Shown in pieces: positions 37,501 through 46,500 of a DNA stretch of 64,000 nucleotides; the first letter of the stretch is position 1, and every line of letters begins with the position of its first letter. Source of the stretch: Undaria pinnatifida. Its lineage: Eukaryota; Sar; Phaeophyceae; Laminariales; Alariaceae. The notes under the pieces were generated by a model. That model saw only the letters and a list, made by a program, of their open reading frames with translations. It searched no databases and had not been told where the DNA came from. The position numbers and the translations under genes were made by a program. The stretch is taken from contig JABAKD010000020.1 of assembly GCA_012845835.1 (NCBI GenBank), positions 4,066,913 to 4,130,912 on the forward strand, given 5' to 3'.

Positions 37501-40500
37501 CTCTATCGTAGCCTCTATCGTAGCCTCTATCGTAGCCTCTATCGTACCCTCTATCGTAACCTCTACCCTAGCCTCTATCGTAGACTCTATCGTAGCCTCT
37601 ATCGTAGCCTCTATGTAGAATCTATCGTAGCCTTTATCGTCGGCTGTTTCGTAGCCTCTATAGTAGCCTCTATCGTAGCCTTTTTCCTAGCCCCTATCGT
37701 AGCCTCTTTCGTATCCTCTATCGCAGCCTATATCGCAGCCTCTATCGTAGCCTGTATCGTAGCCCGTACTGTAGCCTCTATCGTAGCCTCTATATTAGGA
37801 CTTATCGTAGCCTCTATCGTAGCCTCTATCGTAGCCTCCACCGAAGCCGTTATCGTAGCCTCTATAGTGGCCTCTATCGTAGCTTCTTTCGTATCCTCTA
37901 TCGTAGCCTCTATCGCCGCCTCTGAGGTAGCTTCTATCGAAGCCTCCACCGTAGCCTCTATAGTAGCCTCTATCGCAGCCTCTTTCGTAGCCTCTATAGT
38001 AGACTCTATTATCGTAGCCTCTATCGTAGCCTGTATCGTAGCCTCTTTAGTAGCCTCGTTCGTGCCTCTGTCGTAGCCTCTATCGTAGCCTCCACCGTAG
38101 CCGTTATCGTAGCCTCTTTAGTGGCCTCTATTGTAGCTTCTTTCGTATCCTCTTTTGTAGCCTCTATCGCAGCCTCTGTAGTAGCTTCTATCGAAGCTTC
38201 CACCGTAGCCTCTAGAGTAGCCTCTATCGCAGCCTCTCTCGTAGCCTCTATCGTAGACTCTATTATCGTAGCCTCTATCGTAGCCTGTATCGTAGCCTCT
38301 ATAGTAGCCTCGTTCGTGCCTCTGTCGTAGCCTCTATCGTGGCCTCTATAGTAGTCTATCGTAGCCTGTATCGTAGCCTCTATAGTAGCCTCTACCGTAG
38401 CCTCTGTCGTAGGCTCTATCGTAAACTCTATCGTAGCCTTCATCGTAGCCTCTATCGTAGCCTCTGTCGTAGCCTGTATTGTAGCCTCTATGGAAGCCTT
38501 TATCGTAGCCTCTTTCGTAGCCTCTATCGTAGCCTCTATCGTAGCCTGTATCGTAGCCTGTATCGTAGCCTCTATAGTAGCTTCTATGGTAGCTTCTTTT
38601 GTAGACTCTATCGCAGCCTCCATCGTAGTCTGTATCGTAGCCTGTACTGTAGCCTCTATCGTAGCCTCTATATTAGGACTTATCGTAGCCTCTATCGTAG
38701 CCTGTATCGTAGCCTCTACCGTAGCCGTTATCGTAGCCTCTAAAGTGGCCTCTATCGTAGCTTCTTTCGTATCCTCTATTGTAGCCTCTATCGTAGCCTC
38801 TGTAGTAGCTTCTATCGAAGCTTCCACCGTAGCCTCTATAGTAGCTTTTATCGCAGCCTCTTTCGGAGCCTCTATCGTAGACTCTATTATCGTAGCCTAT
38901 ATCGTAGCCTGTGTCGTAGCCTCTATAGTAGCCTCGTTCGTGCCTCTGTCGTAGCCTCTATCGTAGCCTCTATCGTAGTCTATCGTAGCCTGTATCGTAG
39001 CCTCTATAGTAGCCTCTACCGTAGCCTCTGTCGTAGGCTCTATCGTAAACTCTATCGTAGCCTTCATCGTAGCCTCTATCGTAGCCTCTATCGTAGCCTG
39101 TATTGTAGCCTCTATGGTAGCCTTTATCGTAGCCTCTTTCGTAGCCTCTATCGTAGACTCTATCGTAGCCTGTATCGTAGCCTCTATCATAGCCTCTATG
39201 GTAGCCTGTATCGTATCCTGTATCGTAGCCTCTAAAGTAGCTTCTATAGTAGCCTCTATCGTAGCCTTTATCGTCGGCTGTTTCGTAGCCTTTTTAGTAA
39301 CCTCTATCGTAGCCTTTTTCCTAGCCCATATCGTAGCCTCTTTCGTATCCTCTATCGCAGCCTATATCGCAGCCTCTATCGTAGCCTGTATCGTAGCCCG
39401 TACTGTAGCCTCTATCGTAGCCTCTATATTAGGACTTATCGTAGCCTCTATCGTAGCCTCTATCGTAGCCTCCACCGTAGCCGTTATCGTAGCCTCTATA
39501 GTGGCCTCTATCGTAGCTTCTTTCGTATCCTCTATCGTAGCCTCTATCGCCGCCTCTGTAGTAGCTTCTATCGAAGCCTCTACCGTAGCCTCTATAGTAG
39601 CCTCTATCGCAGCTTCTTTCGTAGCCTCTATAGTAGACTCTATTATCGTAGCCTCTATCGTAGCCTGTATCGTAGCCTCTATAGTAGCCTCGTTCGTGCC
39701 TCTGTCGTAGCCTCTATCGTAGCCTCCACCGTAGCCGTTATCGTAGCCTCTATAGTGGCCTCTATCGTAGCTTCTTTCGTATCCTCTATTGTAGCCTCTA
39801 TCGCAGCCTCTGTAGTAGCTCCTATCGAAGCTTCCACCGTAGCCTCTATAGTAGCCTCTATCGCAGCCTCTCTCGTAGCCTCTATCGTAGACTCTATTAT
39901 CGTAGCCTCTATCGTAGCCTGTATCGTAGCCTCTATAGTAGCCTCGTTCGTGCCTCTGTCGTAGCCTCTATCGTAGCCTCTATAGTAGTCTATCGTAGCC
40001 TGTATCGTAGCCTCTATAGTAGCCTCTACCGTAGCCTCTGTCGTAGTCTCTATCGTAATTTCTACCGTAGCCTTCATCGTAGCCTCTATCGTAGCCTCTA
40101 TCGTAGCCTGTATTGTAGCCTCTATGGTAGCCTTTATCGTAGCCTCTTTCGTAGCCTCTATCGTAGACTCTATCGTAGCCTGTAACGTAGCCTGTATCGT
40201 AGCCTCTATAGTAGCTTCTATCGTAGCTTCTTTCGTAGACTCTATCGCAGCCTCTATCGTAGTCTGTATCGTAGCCTGTACTGTAGCCTCTATCGTAGCC
40301 TCTATATTAGGACTTATCGTAGCCTCTATCGTAGCCTCTATCGTAGCCTCCACCGTAGCCGTTATCGTAGCCTCTATAGTGGCCTCTATTGTAGCTTCTT
40401 TCGTATCCTCTATTGTAGCCTCTATCGTAGCCTCTGTAGTAGCTTCTATCGAAGCTTCCACCGTAGCCTCTATAGTAGCCTTTATCGCAGCCTCTTTCGT

Positions 40501-43500
40501 AGCCTCTATCGTAGACTCTATTATCGTAGCCTATATCGCAGCCTGTGTCGTAGCCTCTGTAGTAGCCTCGTTCGTGCTTCTGTCGTAGCCTCTATCGTAG
40601 CCTCTATAGTAGTCTATCGTAGCCTGTATCGTAGCCTCTATAGTAGCCTCTACCGTAGCCTCTGTCGTAGGCTCTATCGTAAACTCTATCGTAGCCTTCA
40701 TCGTAGCCTCTATCGTAGCCTCTATCGTAGCCTGTATTGTAGCCTCGATTGTAGCCTTTATCGTAGCCTCTTTCGTAGCCTCTATCGTAGACTCTATCAT
40801 AGCCTGTATCGTAGCCTGTATTGTAGCCTCTATAGTAGCTTCTATCGTAGCTTCTTTCGTACACTCTATCGTAGCCTCTATTGTAGGTTCTATCGTAACC
40901 TCTATCGTAGCCTGTATCGTATCTTCCAGAGCAGCCTCTATTGTAGCCTCTATCGTAGCCTGTATCGTAGCCTCTATCGTAGCCATTATATGTAGCCTCT
41001 ATCGTAGCTTCTATCGTGGCCTCTGTCGTAGCCTCTATCGTAGCCTCCATCGTAGCCTCTATAGTAGCCTCTATCATCGTAGCCTCTATCATCGTAGCCT
41101 CTATCGTAACCTCTATGGTAACCTCTATCGTAGCCTCTATCGTAGCCTGTATCGTAGCTTTTATGATAGCCTCGATCGTAGCCTCTTTCGTAGCTTCTAT
41201 CGTATACTCTATCGTAGCCTCTATCGTAGCTTGTATCGTAGCCTGTATCGTAGCCTGTATCGTAGCCTCTATCGTAGCTTCTATCGTAGCCTCTATCGCA
41301 GCCTATATCGCACCCTATATCGTAGCCTGAATCGTTGCCTGTATTGTAGCCTCTATCGTAGCCTCTTTCGTAGCCTTCATCGTAGACTCTATCGTAGCCT
41401 GTATCGTAGCCTGTATCGTAGCCTCTATAGTAGCTTCTATCGTAGCTTCTTTCGTAGACTCTATCGCAGCCTCTATCGTAGTCTGTATCGTAGCCTGTAC
41501 TGTAGCCTCTATCGTAGCCTCTATATTAGGACTTATCGTAGCCTCTATCGTAGCCTCTATCGTAGCCTCCACCGTAGCCGTTATCGTAGCCTCTATAGTG
41601 GCCTCTATTGTAGCTTCTTTCGTATCCTCTATTGTAGCCTCTATCGTAGCCTCTGTAGTAGCTTCTATCGAAGCTTCCACCGTAGCCTCTATAGTAGCCT
41701 TTATCGCAGCCTCTTTCGTAGCCTCTATCGTAGACTCTATTATCGTAGCCTATATCGCAGCCTGTGTCGTAGCCTCTGTAGTAGCCTCGTTCGTGCTTCT
41801 GTCGTAGCCTCTATCGTAGCCTCTATAGTAGTCTATCGTAGCCTGTATCGTAGCCTCTATAGTAGCCTCTACCGTAGCCTCTGTCGTAGGCTCTATCGTA
41901 AACTCTATCGTAGCCTTCATCGTAGCCTCTATCGTAGCCTCTATCGTAGCCTGTATTGTAGCCTCGATTGTAGCCTTTATCGTAGCCTCTTTCGTAGCCT
42001 CTATCGTAGACTCTATCATAGCCTGTATCGTAGCCTGTATTGTAGCCTCTATAGTAGCTTCTATCGTAGCTTCTTTCGTACACTCTATCGTAGCCTCTAT
42101 TGTAGGTTCTATCGTAACCTCTATCGTAGCCTGTATCGTATCTTCCAGAGCAGCCTCTATTGTAGCCTCTATCGTAGCCTGTATCGTAGCCTCTATCGTA
42201 GCCATTATATGTAGCCTCTATCGTAGCTTCTATCGTGGCCTCTGTCGTAGCCTCTATCGTAGCCTCCATCGTAGCCTCTATAGTAGCCTCTATCATCGTA
42301 GCCTCTATCATCGTAGCCTCCATCGTAACCTCTATGGTAACCTCTATCGTAGCCTCTATCGTAGCCTGTATCGTAGCTTTTATGATAGCCTCGATCGTAG
42401 CCTCTTTCGTAGCTTCTATCGTATACTCTATCGTAGCCTCTATCGTAGCTTGTATCGTAGCCTGTATCGTAGCCTGTATCGTAGCCTCTATCGTAGCTTC
42501 TATCGTAGCCTCTATCGCAGCCTATATCGCACCCTATATCGTAGCCTGAATCGTTGCCTGTATTGTAGCCTCTATCGTAGCCTCTATATTAGCCTTCATC
42601 GTAGCCTCTATCGTAGCCTCTATCGTAGCCTGTATCGTAGCCTCTATCGTAGCTTCTATCGTCGCCTTTATCGTAGCTTCTACAAGGTTCCCCTTCGGGA
42701 GGTGGACACGTGCCTCCCGGGGGCGACGCAAGTCGAATGACTACAACTGATGAAGATGAAGTATTTATGCAGAAGGTGTATATCGGAGGGATGCGTAGTG
42801 GAAAGAATGTGGATAATATAGTAAGATATCACAGACATTTGGAGGAGGAGGGTTGGGATATTGCTGAGGCTCGGTGTGATAAGTTATTCGAAAGTCCACT
42901 CCGTATAACTGCGTGGCAGCAACTAATTCTACGTTTGTAGCATATGCGTAAGGCTGTGACATGAAGTGGAGATACTCTTCAACACTCGAATATGTAGTAG
43001 GTTGAGATCCAGCGACTTCCACAAGTTCTTGATTTGCTCCAGCTAAGATGCTGTCGTGGAAAGTGTTGAAACCTGATCCTGGGATAACGGTGTACAAATT
43101 GGTTGTGATGTGGGCAATAATATGTGCACGGACGATGTGATGTAAAGCTGGGTTGTTGTGCACACGACGCGAGATACATCTTAATAAACATGCACCATCA
43201 CCAATCTCGGGAATAATGGACCATTGACCAGAATTGTTATTGTTGCCGCTGTTGTTGTCTTGATCATTTTCGCTGTCTGATGGGTTTGTACTGCTGTCGC
43301 TGCTGTTAGAGGAATCATTGGTGTCAATTTGTTATTTGTTTTCTGTGTCCAGTATTTTTCCCCGCGTGCTTATACCGATGTTTGTTGCCGATATGGTCTG
43401 TTGTGTGCACATCGTTACTTTTGCTTGGGTTGTTGTTGCTACTTTATATCTCTTTATACAGGTTTCGCTACTGCTGTATGGTAACCACCGTGTCAATTGT

Positions 43501-46500
43501 GAGGGAGAACTCACAGTAATGACATAGTTCACGTCGTTGCAGCGGGTACATATACACCGCGCCCGCGTCTAGCAGTGCGGGAAAATTCTCTCGCAAATAC
43601 ATTTTGATGCCACCCCGATGTACGTGCGAGGACTAAAGTTCCACCGTGTGTGTAGTAGACGTATTTAAGCCTGACGATATGCCTATATTTTAGGCTCTAA
43701 ACCAAATTAAGCCCTATCGTGTTTTAAATGTCTACAAAATAGGTCTATTTTATCGACCTAACGACCACGGCAGACCACGGTGAGATGTGGATTTTCCCAA
43801 AATATGCACTTGGACACATTTTGGCCCAAGTGCATATTTGAAGCAATTTTCCGAGTATTTTTCAGCAAACAGCATTTCAGACGACAAAAGCTCGAGGAAA
43901 CATCAGACGGATGCCTACATTTCGAGGGTGGAAATTGAACCGGGTTGAGGGCCAGTCCTGCTGTGCTGCTGTACTGACTGCCACACTGAGGCACACCGAA
44001 GGCGGCAGACGCCTGCGAGGTATCCTACATATGAAGCGACTATGGAGTACGAAGCACTCAATGTTTTTGCCAGGCACCAGTTATTTGTTTTGGCCGTTTG
44101 TTCAAGCTCGCACAGCATGGGCAGGGGAGGGTCTTTCTCGAAGTTTCCACCCACTCATTCATGTGCTGACTCATGACATAAATCCTCGTCTTGCCATCTG
44201 CGTCTGGAGTAGTGCAGAAATATCATAGTCTATTTTCAAGTAGTTTGATCTTTCCTCGGCTTTTCTTTTTATGCGTACTGAAAGAGACCACTATTTCGAG
44301 TTTTAGACATATGGTGTTTTTTTTATGCGTTTAAGGTCGAAATATCGAACGGCCTAGCTCTTCCAGTTGGAAGTACTTAAGACCTAACCTCGAGGCTTAA
44401 ATACGTCTAGTGTGTGGTTGCCCGGGGACAGAAGTGTCTCGTACCCCGCAAAATAGAGCCAGTCTCGGCGGCTTTCCGCGGCCATAGCTCGCGCCACGGA
44501 CGTCCCATGAGCCCGGCACACGGCTGATAATATACCGACGGGTAGTCTGATCGCATTGCAGAAGAAAGCACACAAAAAAACTCTGCGCCGGCGGAGAAAA
44601 AGGGACGGACTAGGCAAAAAAATCAAAATGGTACATATGCATATAGTGGCCTCTATCGTAGCTTCTTTCGTATCCTCTATCGTAGCCCCTATCGCAGCCT
44701 CTATAGTAGCCTCTATCGTAGCCTCTATGGTAGCCTGTACCGTAGCCTCTACAGCAGCCTCTATCGTAGCCTGTATCGTAGTCTTTGTCGTAGCCTCCTT
44801 TGTAGCTTTTATTGTAGCCTCTATGGTAGCCTCTACCGTGGCCTCTGTCGTAGCGTCTATCGTAGCCTCTGTCGTAGCCTCTATCGTAGCCTCTATCGTA
44901 GCACGCGTTCCCATATCGCCGAAATGTCGCTCTTGTTTTGCAACACGATTTTTTTTCGTGCACCCAGGCCATGGCATTGTTCATCGGGTCTTGGGCGTTC
45001 AATTTATTGGAATAATTTTCCTCGTATCATAGGGTATCATAGGGTGTCATAGGAGGGGGTGTAGAGCTCCCCTCTCGACGAGTGAGGAGGCTTAGAAAAG
45101 ACATCGGTGCATTTTAAGTTTTTTTCTCAACTCCTCGGTTCAGAAACCAGGGGATTGGGCAGCCGATGGGCTAGAAAGGGAAATATCCCCTCTACAATAG
45201 CAGAAGCATTATTGCGTAGACTGCGTTTGGTGCACTTTAGGCGGTGATCCCGTTTGTGACCCCGTGTCACGTTCGTTTGCCGTACAACTCATAGTATAAA
45301 CATGTGTCAAACAAGCACCATTCTAACCTGACCTGCGGACCAGCCTAGACCCGCCAGCGTATGTTGTAGGCCAGTGTCACGGACAGAAGCCAAATGAGAG
45401 GGTTTAGCAGACGTTTTCTAAGTTTCCACCCCCTGCGCGTGCTGTGCGCAGATTACATACACCGGCTTCGAGACCGTGCTCACCCTGTGGGCCCTCAGCA
45501 GCATCGAAAAGGGTGGACTGGATTGGTCAGTTCTCGAGATCGGGCAGGTGGGAGCGACATCCTTCAACCCTCCCCTCGATTTGAATGCACCATGTCATAC
45601 CTTGTCTTGGGGGTCGAAGAAATTATCGGTTTGTCCTTTTTGCTACACGATATTCCTGCCCCCTCTGGAGGCTGAGGGAATCGATCTTCTCACAGCGTGC
45701 GTCTTGTGCACGGTAAATTTAGCGTTCGTTTCAACGATTGTAGTTTGAGGTTCAAGCGTTTTTCAGCAAATTCAGCTCGGCGGTAAAGCCTTTCAACGAT
45801 CATAGCTTGGCTACTGATCGTTCCAGCGAAAAACGGTCAACATTTACGCATTTCAACGATTGTGGCGTGAGCTTCAAGCCTTCTTAGGACTGCAGCGTAG
45901 AATTTGTACCAGATCGCATTCGACTGGATTGTCGGGTTCGACGGGTGTATGTCTGTTTGATCTTCACAACAAACTGCCATTCTTCGAGCCGTCGACGGCC
46001 AGCCGATCCAGCCTCCGTCCCGATTCTCCATCCCGGAGAGATGCAAGCTCCGTGGTAACTAACACAACGGACTCGTGATCCTTAACCGTGCCGAGGCGTG
46101 GAGTAGAGCAGCATGGCGATCCTTGACCGGCGCTGTGCCTCTCCAGGGCTGCACGAAAATCGTTTACAAGGAGGCATTATTTTGTACAAGACGATGTATG
46201 GCCATGTTGGTGGACTGACGACATGTACTCGCACCATAACCCTAATTGCCTTCGGGCGCAACGAAAGCGATTCTCCTGCCTTTGATGCACGCACGCACGC
46301 ACGCGCTCCCTCCGGCTTCCCTTCCCCGCTGAAAAGGTTTTCTTCGCGTCCGGGGTGATGTTGCTGCTGTTCGAGCTATTTGCCGTGCCGATCATTACTC
46401 CAAGATTGGGCATTAGGTTCTGCCAGAGATTATCCTCGGTCATCGAGGTCCCTTTATACATGGCAATCACTCTTCTCTCCCACATGGATAACACCGGACG

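Larger units (their letters stand above)
26328..45451 (+). other. 19.1-kb intron 6 of the MFS transporter
   Basis: Donor GCG/GTGAGT at 26,328 and acceptor GTGCGCAG at 45,451. Beyond the features listed it contains a further MITE fragment with GCCATGGCCTAGGTATATGC at 26,598, and 43,340-44,640 in which nothing was recognised except a hairpin. Satellite makes up about four fifths of the intron. Confidence 0.8.

Noticed and set aside
27009-42683. CRISPR array
   Set aside because: Units are contiguous 12-mers with no spacers and the context is eukaryotic.
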